Shown here: positions 34,790-42,860 of the stretch, in pieces
Numbering within the stretch: the stretch's first letter is position 1
Layout: every line of letters starts with the position of its first letter
From: Acidobacteriaceae bacterium
GTDB lineage: Bacteria > Acidobacteriota > Terriglobia > Terriglobales > Acidobacteriaceae
Length of the DNA stretch: 51,164 nt
Assembly (NCBI GenBank): GCA_030038195.1
Contig: JASHPJ010000053.1
Coordinates: forward strand, 1-51,164
Direction of reading: 5' to 3'
Program-made: the position numbers and the translations under genes
Notes under the pieces: generated by a model
Seen by the model: the letters and a program-made list of their open reading frames with translations, nothing else
Databases searched by the model: none
What the model was told of the DNA's origin: nothing

Positions 34790-35880
34790 GCGGCGGCCAG
34801 CGGACTCTTGGCCGCGGCAATGTGCGCGCAGACAGCCTCGGTGACGTCAGCCGTAGTGGCCGAGCCACCCAGGTCGCGGGTGTGCAGCTTGGGGTTTGCC
34901 GTTGCGTGCTCGATAGCCGCCATCACGCGGCGCGCAGCATCGGCTTCGTCGAGATGCTCAAGCATCATCACCACCGTCCAGAAGGTGCCCACCGGATTGG
35001 CGATGCCTTTGCCCATGATGTCGAAGGCTGAGCCGTGGATGGGCTCGAACATCGAGGGATACACGCGCTCGGGATGGATGTTGGCCGTGGGACCGATGCC
35101 CAGGCTGCCGGCCAGCGCGGCAGCAAGATCGCTCAGGATGTCGGCATGCAGGTTGGTGGCGACGATGGTGTCGAGCGACGCCGGACGGTTGACCATGCGC
35201 GCGGTCATGGCGTCCACCATCTCCTTGTCCCATGCGACATCGGGAAAATCCTTCGCTACTTCCTGCGCAATCTCGTCCCACATCACCATGGCGTGGCGCT
35301 GCGCGTTGCTCTTGGTGACCACGGTGAGCAGCTTGCGCGGGCGCGACTGTGCAAGGCGAAATGCGTAGCGCTGGATGCGTTCGGTGCCGGCGCGGGTCAT
35401 CACGCTCAGGTCGGTTGCCACCTCGATGGGAAATCCCTGGTGCACGCGCCCGCCGGCGCCGGAGTATTCGCCCTCGGTGTTTTCGCGCACGATCACCCAG
35501 TTCAGATCGGCTGGCCCGCAGCGCTTGAGCGGCGCGTCGATGCCGGGCAGAATCCGCGCGGGACGCACGTTGGCGTACTGATCGAGCCCCTGACAGATCT
35601 TCAGGCGCAGCCCCCAGAGCGTGATGTGATCGGGAATATGTGGATCGCCCGCCGAGCCGAAGAGGATTGCATCCTTGCCTTTCAGCGCCTCGAGCCCGTC
35701 GGCTGGCATCATGGAGCCGTGCCGGCGATAATAGTCGCCGCCCCAGTCGAAGTCTTCAAACTCGAACCGGAACTCGCTCCCGCGCGCAGCGAGCACTTCG
35801 AGCGCCTGCCGGCCAGCGGGCACAACTTCCTTGCCAATGCCGTCGCCGGGGATGGTGGCGATCCGGTACCGCTTCATCAT
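34786..35880 (-). CDS. Tartrate dehydrogenase/D-malate dehydrogenase-like beta-decarboxylating enzyme (TtuC-like)
   Basis: A 364-residue member of the isocitrate/isopropylmalate dehydrogenase family. It would oxidise a 2-hydroxy acid with NAD and a divalent metal, often with decarboxylation. The start KRYRIATIPGDGIGKEVVPAG, NVRPARILPG, WVIVRENTEGEYSGAGGR, NLHADILSDLAAALAGSLGIG and EPIHGSAFDIMGKGIANP match the tartrate/D-malate branch rather than isopropylmalate enzymes. The start is ATG 35880 or the next codon, ATG 35877; GGGAGCAA lies just before the first. The frame extends upstream without similarity. It is the first gene of the minus-strand run and overlaps the MFS gene by four bases. It is divergent from the phosphotransacetylase gene. 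Confidence 0.9.
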   Translation of the reverse strand: MMKRYRIATIPGDGIGKEVVPAGRQALEVLAARGSEFRFEFEDFDWGGDYYRRHGSMMPADGLEALKGKDAILFGSAGDPHIPDHITLWGLRLKICQGLDQYANVRPARILPGIDAPLKRCGPADLNWVIVRENTEGEYSGAGGRVHQGFPIEVATDLSVMTRAGTERIQRYAFRLAQSRPRKLLTVVTKSNAQRHAMVMWDEIAQEVAKDFPDVAWDKEMVDAMTARMVNRPASLDTIVATNLHADILSDLAAALAGSLGIGPTANIHPERVYPSMFEPIHGSAFDIMGKGIANPVGTFWTVVMMLEHLDEADAARRVMAAIEHATANPKLHTRDLGGSATTADVTEAVCAHIAAAKSPLAAA

Positions 35881-36145
35881 TTGCTCCCGATCCAGCCCGT
35901 TACGGCCGAACACGGCAATTCTACCCGGAGCACGGGCCTCGCACTCAAGCTGCATTGTGCTCAACAGGAATGGGCCGCCATCGCCTTCGGTGGGCGATTG
36001 AACCGGCAAATCTCACAAAATAAGACGACTCACCGGACTGTGACGCGACGCACACTCTGCTCTTGCGCGTCGGCCTCACAATCAATACCAGAAGGGCCGC
36101 CGGAGAACCGCGGCGCGCCCTGGAATGCGTCCCTGGAGTGAGTCC

Positions 36146-37132
36146 ATGAGCGATCTTGCCACGCTGGCTGAAGCTGTCGCTGTCGACCCGCTGGTCGGCC
36201 ACCCGGCTGACTACCACGTCTTTCACAAGTTCATCGAGCGCTGCAAGGATCTGCCGGCCATTACCACGACCGTCGTGTGGCCCATGACCGACGTGGCCCT
36301 GCGCGGCGCGGTGGAAGCGGCGGCCGCCGGGCTCATCGAGCCAACGCTGATCGGACCTGCGGAGGCTATGAAGGCGCTGGCGGCGAAGATCGGCGTGGAG
36401 ATCGGCGCATTCCCGGTCATCGAGGCCGAAAGCGAAGAAAAGGCCGCCGAACTGGGCGTGGGTGTGTGCCGCGCCGGCAATGCGCAGGCGCTGATGAAAG
36501 GCAGCCTGCACACCGACGAGCTGATGAAGGCGGCCATGCAGCGCGACACCGGCCTGCGCACGGCGCGGCGCATCTCGCACGTGTTCATCATGGATACGCC
36601 GGCCTACGCGCGCACCTTGCTGATCACCGACGCAGCTATCAACATTACGCCGGAGCTTGAAGACAAGGTGCACATCGTGCAGAACGCTATTGACCTGGCG
36701 CACGCACTGGGCATTGCCGAGCCCAAGGTGGCGCTGCTCTCGGCCGTGGAGACGGTGAATCCAAAGATCAAGTCCACACTCGACGCGGCGGCGCTGTGCA
36801 AGATGGCCGATCGCGGCCAGATTACCGGCGGCATTCTGGACGGTCCGCTGGCCTTCGACACGGCGGTGAGCCAGAAGGCGGCGGCGATCAAGAAGCTCGT
36901 GTCACCGGTCACCGGCCAGGCCGACATTCTCGTGGTTCCCGATCTCGAGAGCGGCAATATGCTTGCCAAGCAGCTCGAGTACCTGGGCGGAGCGCAGCTT
37001 GCCGGCATCGTGCTGGGCGCGCGCGTGCCGGCGATTCTGACCAGCCGCGCGGACTCGGCGGAGACGCGGCTCACCAGTTGCGCCGTGGCCGTGTTGCTGC
37101 ATTACGCGACCCATCCGGCGGTCAAGGTCTAA
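36146..37132 (+). CDS. Phosphate acetyl/butyryltransferase
   Basis: A 328-residue cytoplasmic enzyme that interconverts acyl-CoA and acyl phosphate. Blocks TTVVWPMTDVALRGAVEAA, LMKGSLHTDELMKAAM, RISHVFIMDTPAY, ADILVVPDLESGNMLAKQL and the final SAETRLTSCAVAVLLHY are typical of the Pta/Ptb family, and specifically of the form often annotated as bifunctional enoyl-CoA hydratase/phosphate acetyltransferase, here without a hydratase domain. ATG 36146 has GGAG seven bases upstream; an in-frame ATG at 36125 is less likely. No acetate or butyrate kinase is adjacent. It would feed acetyl phosphate metabolism from sugar breakdown. Acetyl versus butyryl use is open. Confidence 0.9.
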   Translation: MSDLATLAEAVAVDPLVGHPADYHVFHKFIERCKDLPAITTTVVWPMTDVALRGAVEAAAAGLIEPTLIGPAEAMKALAAKIGVEIGAFPVIEAESEEKAAELGVGVCRAGNAQALMKGSLHTDELMKAAMQRDTGLRTARRISHVFIMDTPAYARTLLITDAAINITPELEDKVHIVQNAIDLAHALGIAEPKVALLSAVETVNPKIKSTLDAAALCKMADRGQITGGILDGPLAFDTAVSQKAAAIKKLVSPVTGQADILVVPDLESGNMLAKQLEYLGGAQLAGIVLGARVPAILTSRADSAETRLTSCAVAVLLHYATHPAVKV

Positions 37133-37196
37133 GCATTCATCCGGGCAAGGCATCAAGGTTTTAGGCAGGTTCTAAGAATAGCGAGTCCCGCAATGA

Positions 37197-37229
37197 GCGC
37201 GGCACGGCGCATTGCTACGCCGCGCTTTT
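37197..37229 (+). terminator. Possible rho-independent terminator after the phosphotransacetylase gene
   Basis: GCGCGGC (37197-37203) and GCCGCGC (37219-37225) form a 7-base stem around a 15-base loop, followed by TTTTCCTGTTT. It lies 64 bases after the stop codon. Confidence 0.55.
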
Positions 37230-37269
37230 CCTGTTTGCCACAATTTGCAGACCGCGTATAGTCGTGTGC

Positions 37270-39078
37270 ATGAGAAGAGCGACGCTTTGCCTGGCGATGG
37301 CCGGCGCATGGTTCGCCGCAAGCCTGTGCGCACACGCGCAGGCCGGCGCCATGCCGCCCATGGACGGAATGCAGATGATTCCGCCGCCCGACCAACTGCC
37401 CGCGCCTGTGCGCATGACCGGGATTGGCAACTCGCACATCGCCATTCGCGCCAATGCGGAGGCGCAGGCTTGGTTCGATCAGGGGCTCAGCCTTCTCCAT
37501 GACTTCTGGGATTATGAGTCGGCGCGGGCATTTGAGCAGGCCGTCCGCTCCGATCCGAACTGCGCCATGTGTTACTGGGGACTGGCGCAGGCGCTGGTGT
37601 TTCGCGGCCCTGACCAGAAAGCCTACGCCGACAAGGCGCTTGCTGAAGCGGTGCGGCTCGAAGGCAAGGCTGGCAAGACCGGCCAGTTGTACATCGAGGC
37701 CGCGGTGGCCGAGTCGCGCGAGGAGGGTGAAGACCATAGCGCGTCGATTGCCATCTATCGCAGGCTGGTGAAGAAGGAGCCGAAAGATATCGAGGCCCGC
37801 ATCTTTCTGGCGAATGCGTTAGGAGACGGCTTTGACGACCATGGCGAACCCAAGCCCGGCGAGAAGGAGAAGATGGCTATTCTGGAAGGCGTGTTGAAAG
37901 ATGCACCGAACGACTCGGCTGCGAATCACTACTGGATTCATGCCATGGAGCCGGGCAATCATCCGGAACGCGCCATTGCAAGCGCCGCGCTGCTGGCCAG
38001 CCTGGCGCCCGCCAGCGGCCACATGGTCCATATGCCAGGCCACATCTATTACCGCGTGGGCGACTACGCAAGCGCGGCCCGCTGGTTTGCCGCATCGACC
38101 GAGGCCGACGAGCGCTATATGCGCGAGCAGCATGTAAGCGTGGATGAGGACTGGAACTACGTGCACAACCTGATGTACGCCATCGCCAACCGGATGGAGC
38201 AGGGGCGGCTCGAGGATGCGAACGCGCTCTCTGACCGGCTGGCCGGCGCGCGCGGGCAGCTCTCCGCCACACTGTACGTGTGGAGCGCCCGCGACCAGAT
38301 CGCGCGTGTAAGCCGGCGGCTGCCGGTGGCGCTGCGCATCGGCGACTGGAAGAGCGTGCTGACGATGCTGGATGAGGCCAGCATCGCCGATGATGCAAAG
38401 ACCACGAATCTTCGCTTCCTGAAAGATGAGCTGCGCACTTTCGCCACCGGAATGCAGGCGCTCGATGATGGCGATCTTGCCGCGGCGCAGGCCGCCTCGG
38501 CGCAGATGGACGCCGGCCTTTGGCGGAAACAGCAGGATGAAAAAGCGAAGGCCGGCGCGGAGAAAGCCAGACAAGATGCGGCAAAAGAGAAAACCGGCGC
38601 TGCGCCTGCAAAGCCGGCTACGGCGGCACTCGATCCTGATGCCGAGGCAGAGCCTTTAATGCGCACGCTCAATGTCGCTTCACTGGAGCTACAGGCCGGC
38701 GCAACGCTGCTCCAGGGAGACGTTGTGACCGCAAAGAAGATGTATGCGCAGGCGATTGCCGCGGAGAAGAAGCTGGGCTATCACGAGCCTCCGCTTTACA
38801 TCCGGCCGGTGGCCGAGACAGAAGCGGAAGCGCTGCTGCGCGCGAAAGACTATGCCGGAGCCAGGGAGGCCTATCAGGCGGCGCTCGCAGAGCGTCCACA
38901 ATCGGGGTTCGAGCTTTATGGAATCGCGCGCGCCGATGAGCTTGCCGGCAACGCGGCCGCGGCGCAGGCCGAGTATCGTGTCTTCCTGAAGGCGTGGCCT
39001 TCCGCCGATGCGCAGTTGCCGCAGGTGGCGCACGCGCATCGGTTTTTGGGCGATTCGAGCGCGGTAGCGGCGAAATAG
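37270..39078 (+). CDS. Secreted tetratricopeptide-repeat protein of unknown role
   Basis: A 602-residue exported protein. ATG 37270 begins a signal peptide (MRRATLCLAMAGAWFAASLC to AHAQAG); a GTG two codons earlier is less likely. The mature part begins with a segment rich in Pro and Met, then TPR units, for example AWFDQGLSLLHDFWDYESAR, CAMCYWGLAQALVFRG, KDIEARIFLANAL and, near the end, AREAYQAALAERPQSGFELYGIARADELAGN. A CxxC pair (CAMC) is present. A charged Lys/Ala/Glu linker of about 40 residues (near 415-460) separates two helical halves. Proteins like this are common in acidobacteria and may bind partners in the periplasm. No enzymatic motif is seen. Confidence 0.88.
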   Translation: MRRATLCLAMAGAWFAASLCAHAQAGAMPPMDGMQMIPPPDQLPAPVRMTGIGNSHIAIRANAEAQAWFDQGLSLLHDFWDYESARAFEQAVRSDPNCAMCYWGLAQALVFRGPDQKAYADKALAEAVRLEGKAGKTGQLYIEAAVAESREEGEDHSASIAIYRRLVKKEPKDIEARIFLANALGDGFDDHGEPKPGEKEKMAILEGVLKDAPNDSAANHYWIHAMEPGNHPERAIASAALLASLAPASGHMVHMPGHIYYRVGDYASAARWFAASTEADERYMREQHVSVDEDWNYVHNLMYAIANRMEQGRLEDANALSDRLAGARGQLSATLYVWSARDQIARVSRRLPVALRIGDWKSVLTMLDEASIADDAKTTNLRFLKDELRTFATGMQALDDGDLAAAQAASAQMDAGLWRKQQDEKAKAGAEKARQDAAKEKTGAAPAKPATAALDPDAEAEPLMRTLNVASLELQAGATLLQGDVVTAKKMYAQAIAAEKKLGYHEPPLYIRPVAETEAEALLRAKDYAGAREAYQAALAERPQSGFELYGIARADELAGNAAAAQAEYRVFLKAWPSADAQLPQVAHAHRFLGDSSAVAAK

Positions 39079-39149
39079 AGCGAAGCTGAAGCGCGGCGGG
39101 CCAGCTTCACAATTTGGCCTCTTGCTCATTTCTCTGCGAAACTTGAATC

Positions 39150-39827
39150 ATGGCTCAGGCATTGCCGGCGCTTATCTTCGACCTGGACGGCACGCTCACC
39201 GATTCGAAGCCCGGCATTCTGGGCTGCCTTGCAAAGACCCTCGCAGAGCGGGGCATGCCGGTTCCGGCCTCGCTTGACCGCTTCATTGGTCCTCCGGTGG
39301 AGGAGTGGGTTACCTATCTGCTGCCGGATGGAAAGCCAGGCGACCATGTCGCGCTGGCCCGCGATTATCGCGCCTGTTACGACCGCGAGGGATGGTCGAA
39401 CAACTCCATGTTTCCCGGTGTGCGCGCAATGCTGACGGCCCTGCGCAACGCGGGATTTCCGCTCCACGTGTGCACCTCGAAGCACGAGCGCTCTGCTCTC
39501 CGCATCCTGGACGCATTCGAGCTCTCGCCTCTCTTCACAGCCATCTACGGCGACAAGATCGGGTACACGAGCCACAGCAAGGCCGACCTGCTGGCGCGCG
39601 TGCTGAGCGAACGCGGGCTCGATGGCGAATCGGCATGGATGATCGGCGACCGCAGCTTCGACTTTGAGGCTGCGCGCGCCAACCGCGTCCGCAGCATGGC
39701 GGCGGGATGGGGCTACGGCTCAGCTGCGGAGTGCGCGCAGGCCGATGCCGTAGCTGCCACCCCGGCAGACGTGATCGCGCTCGTCTCGCGGCGTATCCGC
39801 CTGGCAGGATTGCACAAAGTTATCTGA
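39150..39827 (+). CDS. HAD-superfamily phosphatase, phosphoglycolate-phosphatase-like
   Basis: A 225-residue cytoplasmic hydrolase. HAD motif I is FDLDGTLTD (nucleophile D11, acid D13), the helical cap follows (about 16-85), motif II is in HVCTSK, motif III in the SKADLL region and motif IV in MIGDRSFDFEAARAN. This matches the Gph/PgmB group of subfamily IA. The cap sequence GPPVEEWVTYLL is typical of the GPPL-type caps of phosphoglycolate phosphatase-like proteins. The ribosome site is weak. It is followed by the dps gene after 109 bases. Substrate could be phosphoglycolate or another small sugar phosphate. Confidence 0.9.
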   Translation: MAQALPALIFDLDGTLTDSKPGILGCLAKTLAERGMPVPASLDRFIGPPVEEWVTYLLPDGKPGDHVALARDYRACYDREGWSNNSMFPGVRAMLTALRNAGFPLHVCTSKHERSALRILDAFELSPLFTAIYGDKIGYTSHSKADLLARVLSERGLDGESAWMIGDRSFDFEAARANRVRSMAAGWGYGSAAECAQADAVAATPADVIALVSRRIRLAGLHKVI

Positions 39828-39895
39828 TTGCACGCCCGGTTTCCGATCGACTTTCACGGCACCCACGCGGGCTAGCGAGCATCCAAAAAAGTGTT

Positions 39896-39920
39896 GCGGA
39901 GCGCCCGATTGGGTCTCCGC
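39896..39920 (+). promoter_or_regulatory. Leader hairpin directly upstream of the dps ribosome site
   Basis: GCGGAG (39896-39901) pairs with CTCCGC (39915-39920), with an inner CCC/GGG stem and a GATT loop. It ends three bases before AAAGGAG (39924-39930). It could stabilise the transcript or influence initiation. Confidence 0.4.
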
Positions 39921-39936
39921 GCCAAAGGAGATGGCA

Positions 39937-40446
39937 ATGTCGACCCATACCAGTCAGGAATCGAAGGCGGCAAAGACAAACAACCAGGACGGTTTTGCGC
40001 CAGAGACGGTGAAGAATCTTTCCAGTGTTCTGAACGCGCTGCTGGCAGACGTTTTTGCCCTGTACATCAAAACCAAGAACTTCCATTGGCACATGAGCGG
40101 TCCGCACTTCCGCGACTATCATCTGCTGCTCGATGAGCAGGCCACGCAAATCTTTGCCATTACCGACGATATTGCCGAGCGCGTGCGCAAGATCGGAGGC
40201 GCCACTGTGCACTCCATCGGCCACATCGCGCGGCTGCAGCGCCTTAGCGACAATGACCAGGAGTTTGTGCCGGCGCGCGATATGCTGCTCGAACTGCACG
40301 CCGATAACAAGGCGCTGGTGGAGAGCCTGCGCGCCGCTCACGAAGTTACCAGCCACGCCAACGACTACGCGACAACCAGCCTCATCGAAGTCTGGATCGA
40401 CGAGGCCGAACGCCGCGCCTGGTTCCTCTTCGAGTCCACGCGCTAA
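39937..40446 (+). CDS. dps: Dps-family ferritin-like DNA-protection protein
   Basis: Forms a dodecamer that oxidises and stores iron with peroxide and protects DNA in starvation or oxidative stress. The start ATG 39937 is preferred over ATG 39931 because AAAGGAG abuts the first and lies six bases before the second; the protein is 169 residues. The ferroxidase site is visible as KNFHWHMSGPHF and, one helix later, DEQATQIF, with the four-helix pattern intact to the end. A Lys-bearing flexible tail (STHTSQESKAAKTNNQDG) could contact DNA. A clear terminator follows, so it is probably a single-gene unit or ends the HAD-dps unit. Confidence 0.95.
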   Translation: MSTHTSQESKAAKTNNQDGFAPETVKNLSSVLNALLADVFALYIKTKNFHWHMSGPHFRDYHLLLDEQATQIFAITDDIAERVRKIGGATVHSIGHIARLQRLSDNDQEFVPARDMLLELHADNKALVESLRAAHEVTSHANDYATTSLIEVWIDEAERRAWFLFESTR

Positions 40447-40484
40447 CGCAATAGGTTTCTACCTCTCGCCTGGCAAAGCAGGCG

Positions 40485-40513
40485 CACGGCAGCGAACGAA
40501 AATCGCTGCCGTG
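40485..40513 (+). terminator. Rho-independent terminator after dps
   Basis: A perfect 11-base stem, CACGGCAGCGA (40485-40495) with TCGCTGCCGTG (40503-40513), has a seven-base loop and is followed by TTTTTG. It lies 38 bases after the stop codon. Confidence 0.92.
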
Positions 40514-40559
40514 TTTTTGTTGCCGGCCTTTCTTCGCTGTTTCGCTTCGGCCGCGGCAA

Positions 40560-40794
40560 CTTCCATTTGACTCCAGCATGGTTCGTAAAACAGCCCTTCG
40601 CCGGCGCATCGATGACTGTTTGTCTCATTCACGCTCCTGTGGAAAACAGATCTTATGTTAACGACGCAATAAAATCTGCGGATATTGTCAGGAGGATTGC
40701 ATTGAAAAAGAACAGGTTCAAGAAATCACTTGACAATCGCATTGAATTGCAAATAAGCTAATAAAGGTTACTCTCATCCAATTGGAGGTAAATC
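40560..40794 (+). promoter_or_regulatory. AT-rich promoter/leader region of the small TonB-C-domain gene
   Basis: The rest of the 348-base gap after dps is clearly more AT-rich than the surroundings. TTGACA at 40730-40735 matches a -35 box; ATAAGC at 40753-40758, 17 bases on, is a weak -10 candidate. GGAGG at 40782-40786 is a strong ribosome site for the ATG at 40795. I see no convincing gene in the stretch. Confidence 0.5.
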
Positions 40795-41187
40795 ATGCGT
40801 TATAGCCTTGCAAGCAGCATCCTGCTCTCTTCCCTGCTTCTTCCCGCAGCAGCCGGCGCCATGCGGCCATCGGACGACGCTGCTGCCTCAACCCAGCCCA
40901 CCCGCGTCAGCACGGGCGTGGTTGCCCCAACGCTGTTGCATTCCATCGGGATTGCTCTTCCCGAGGGAATCGCGAAGGATTCCATTCCGGTCGATGCGCA
41001 GATCGGCCTCACCCTCACCGTGGATGCCGAGGGCCGGCCACAGGACGTCCACGTTGTGAAAGGCATCAATCCCTTCTGGGATGCGCGCATAGTAGATGCC
41101 GTTCGCCAGTTCCACTATCGCCCCGGAACCATCGACAACCAGCCTATTCCGGTTGACATGAACCTCACCGTCACCATCGCCCGCTAA
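40795..41187 (+). CDS. Small secreted TonB-C-terminal-domain protein
   Basis: A 130-residue protein with a signal peptide (MRYSLASSILLSSLLLPAAA, then GAMRPSDD). The rest is a TonB C-terminal fold: DAQIGLTLTVDAEGRPQDVHV, then ARIVDAVRQFHYRPGTIDNQ and PVDMNLTVTIAR. It lacks the N-terminal membrane anchor and Pro-rich spacer of true TonB, so it is unlikely to transmit energy alone. Free TonB-C domains of this kind are frequent in acidobacteria and may bind receptors or peptidoglycan. It has its own promoter region with strong GGAGG. Its stop codon overlaps the left arm of a 116-base inverted-repeat element. Confidence 0.85.
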   Translation: MRYSLASSILLSSLLLPAAAGAMRPSDDAAASTQPTRVSTGVVAPTLLHSIGIALPEGIAKDSIPVDAQIGLTLTVDAEGRPQDVHVVKGINPFWDARIVDAVRQFHYRPGTIDNQPIPVDMNLTVTIAR

Positions 41188-41300
41188 AGCAGTTCCAGAG
41201 CTGCTACACCTGGAAGCCGTCGCGGCGAAGAGGCTTTTTCCTCAAGAAAAAGTCCCCTTGCTTGATTGCAAAAGGGCACGCAGACTCTGGAACCGCTTTA
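41185..41300. repeat. 116-base inverted-repeat element (MITE-like or structured RNA)
   Basis: TAAAGCAGTTCCAGAG (41185-41200) and CTCTGGAACCGCTTTA (41285-41300) are inverted copies with 15 of 16 bases matching. Inside, CTTTTTC/GAAAAAG (41234-41240, 41246-41252) and CCCTTGC/GCAAAAGGG form further hairpins. The left arm includes the stop codon of the TonB-C-domain gene. It lies between that gene and the convergent hydrolase gene, so it may also end transcription. It could be a non-autonomous mobile element or a dispersed repeat; no target-site duplication is obvious. Confidence 0.6.
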
Positions 41301-41395
41301 ATTCTGTGCCGATGCCAAGCCCAGCGCCGGATAGCCATTTCTGGCGTATTGCTGACGCCAGGAATGACAGCCGGCCGATAGAACGCTCTACCCCG

Positions 41396-42304
41396 CTACC
41401 GCTGCACAAACGCCACCAGCTTAGGGCCGATTGCGCCGGCGCACTGCACGGGCGCAAGGTGCCCACAGCCGGCAATCACTTCCAACTCCGACTGCGGCAC
41501 GAGCCGGTGCATGGTTTCGCCCTCGGCAAGCGGCGTAATCCTGTCTTCCGCTCCCCAGGTGAGGAGCACCGGCATCCTGAGCTGCGGCAGCAACTGGTCG
41601 GTTACGTCGCGGCCGGCGAGCATGGCGATCATGGCCCGCCGGATCACCCATCCGTGCTGGCGCGAGAGGCGCAGAATGTCGCGTGCCACAAACCCCGGAA
41701 CGGGTGGCGGATGCGGCGTGAGCAGTGCGTCCAACTGGTCGAGCTGCTGCGCGGAGGCAGGCGTGAACAGGTCCGTATCCCAATCGGGCCGCACGGAAAG
41801 GCCGGCCGAGTCAAACAGCATGAGCCGCGTGATTCGCTGCGGCGCTTCGCTGGCCACAATCTGCGCGATCCATCCGCCCATCGACCAGCCGCCGAGATTC
41901 ACGTGGCTCAATCCCAGCGCGTCCATGAAGCCGATGACCACGGTCGCCTCGTCGCGCACGGAGTAAGAAAAGCCGGCCGGCTGTTCGCTGCGTCCGTAGC
42001 CGGGAAGGTCCGGCATATAAACGCGGTAACCCGCGCGGGCCAGCCACGGCGCCAGGTTGCGCCAGTCTTCGGCGCGGCCGCCCAGCCCGTGCACCAGCAC
42101 CACCGGCTTGCCGCTCGCCGGCCCTTCCACCAGGTAGTGCACGCGGCAGCCATTCACCTGCACGGTCCCGTTGCGTACGCCGGTCAGCGCCTCACGCAGA
42201 TACAGTATGCCGTTGAAGTAGCTGACCGGCCGGAGCCAGAAGCCAATGCCTGCGGCTGCGACGAGCGCGGCCACGATCCATAGTGCTTTTTTGGCGGCCT
42301 TCAT
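41396..42304 (-). CDS. Membrane-anchored alpha/beta-fold hydrolase
   Basis: A 302-residue serine hydrolase with an N-terminal membrane helix (residues 6-24, ALWIVAALVAAAGIGFWL) that would place the enzyme in the periplasm. The oxyanion region VVLVHGLGG (68-76), nucleophile S141 in GGWSMGG, Asp in TWGAEDRITP and His in AGCGHLAP give a complete triad. This pattern fits the broad AB-hydrolase_1 family of esterases, lipases and haloperoxidase-like enzymes; no substrate can be read. Its start overlaps the NUDIX stop by four bases (42301-42304), so the pair is translationally coupled. Confidence 0.9.
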   Translation of the reverse strand: MKAAKKALWIVAALVAAAGIGFWLRPVSYFNGILYLREALTGVRNGTVQVNGCRVHYLVEGPASGKPVVLVHGLGGRAEDWRNLAPWLARAGYRVYMPDLPGYGRSEQPAGFSYSVRDEATVVIGFMDALGLSHVNLGGWSMGGWIAQIVASEAPQRITRLMLFDSAGLSVRPDWDTDLFTPASAQQLDQLDALLTPHPPPVPGFVARDILRLSRQHGWVIRRAMIAMLAGRDVTDQLLPQLRMPVLLTWGAEDRITPLAEGETMHRLVPQSELEVIAGCGHLAPVQCAGAIGPKLVAFVQR

Positions 42305-42765
42305 GCGGTTGCCTGCCTGAAGATCTGCAACGCCTGTGCCCTTTGCCAGCCCTGCTCGATGACCCGCACCGTGAGCGGATCGAGCGCCAGCGCGCTATGG
42401 CTATTCCACTCGGTGCGCTCCACCCAGCGCACGGCATCGGCATCGGAGGCGGCGCGCAGAGTTCCACCCACCACGCGGCAAAGGTAGTCGGCAATGACGT
42501 AGTGGTAGCGGACGCGCTCGCCTTCCCGGTGAATCCGGTCTACCAGCTCCACCAGATCCACGGGCTCGACCGCCAGGCCCGTCTCCTCCAGCACCTCGCG
42601 CGCCACGCCTGCGGCAAGGGACTCACCCAGCTCGAGCGCGCCGCCGGGCAGGGTCCAGTGGCCTTTGAGCGGCTCGCGTCCGCGGCACACCAGCAGCACC
42701 CGGCCGCTGTCGATAATCACCGCGCCCACGCCGACCAGCGGCACCGATGGAAACTCCCGCTGCAT
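42301..42765 (-). CDS. NUDIX hydrolase
   Basis: A 154-residue cytoplasmic pyrophosphohydrolase. The Nudix box is complete from G42 to L64 (GALELGE, then REVLEETGL), binding the catalytic magnesium. The N-terminal strand VGVGAVIIDSGRVLLVCRG and HWTLPGG are typical of MutT/ADP-ribose-type members. Possible substrates are nucleotide sugars, ADP-ribose or oxidised nucleotides; the sequence does not decide. No clear ribosome site precedes the ATG. It is divergent from the lptFG gene with 95 bases between, and coupled to the hydrolase gene downstream. Confidence 0.92.
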   Translation of the reverse strand: MQREFPSVPLVGVGAVIIDSGRVLLVCRGREPLKGHWTLPGGALELGESLAAGVAREVLEETGLAVEPVDLVELVDRIHREGERVRYHYVIADYLCRVVGGTLRAASDADAVRWVERTEWNSHSALALDPLTVRVIEQGWQRAQALQIFRQATA

Positions 42766-42860
42766 GCTTTTTACGATAATGGCTGCGCCTGCCCGGCGGC
42801 CAACCGCGAACCGGAGTAGGACTGCGCGGAAATGCCGTACACTAGCGTGAAGAGCCTGCC

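Noticed and set aside
40567..40761. Small 64-codon frame in the AT-rich gap after dps
   Set aside because: No ribosome site, no recognisable motif, and it overlaps a likely promoter. I treat the stretch as regulatory.
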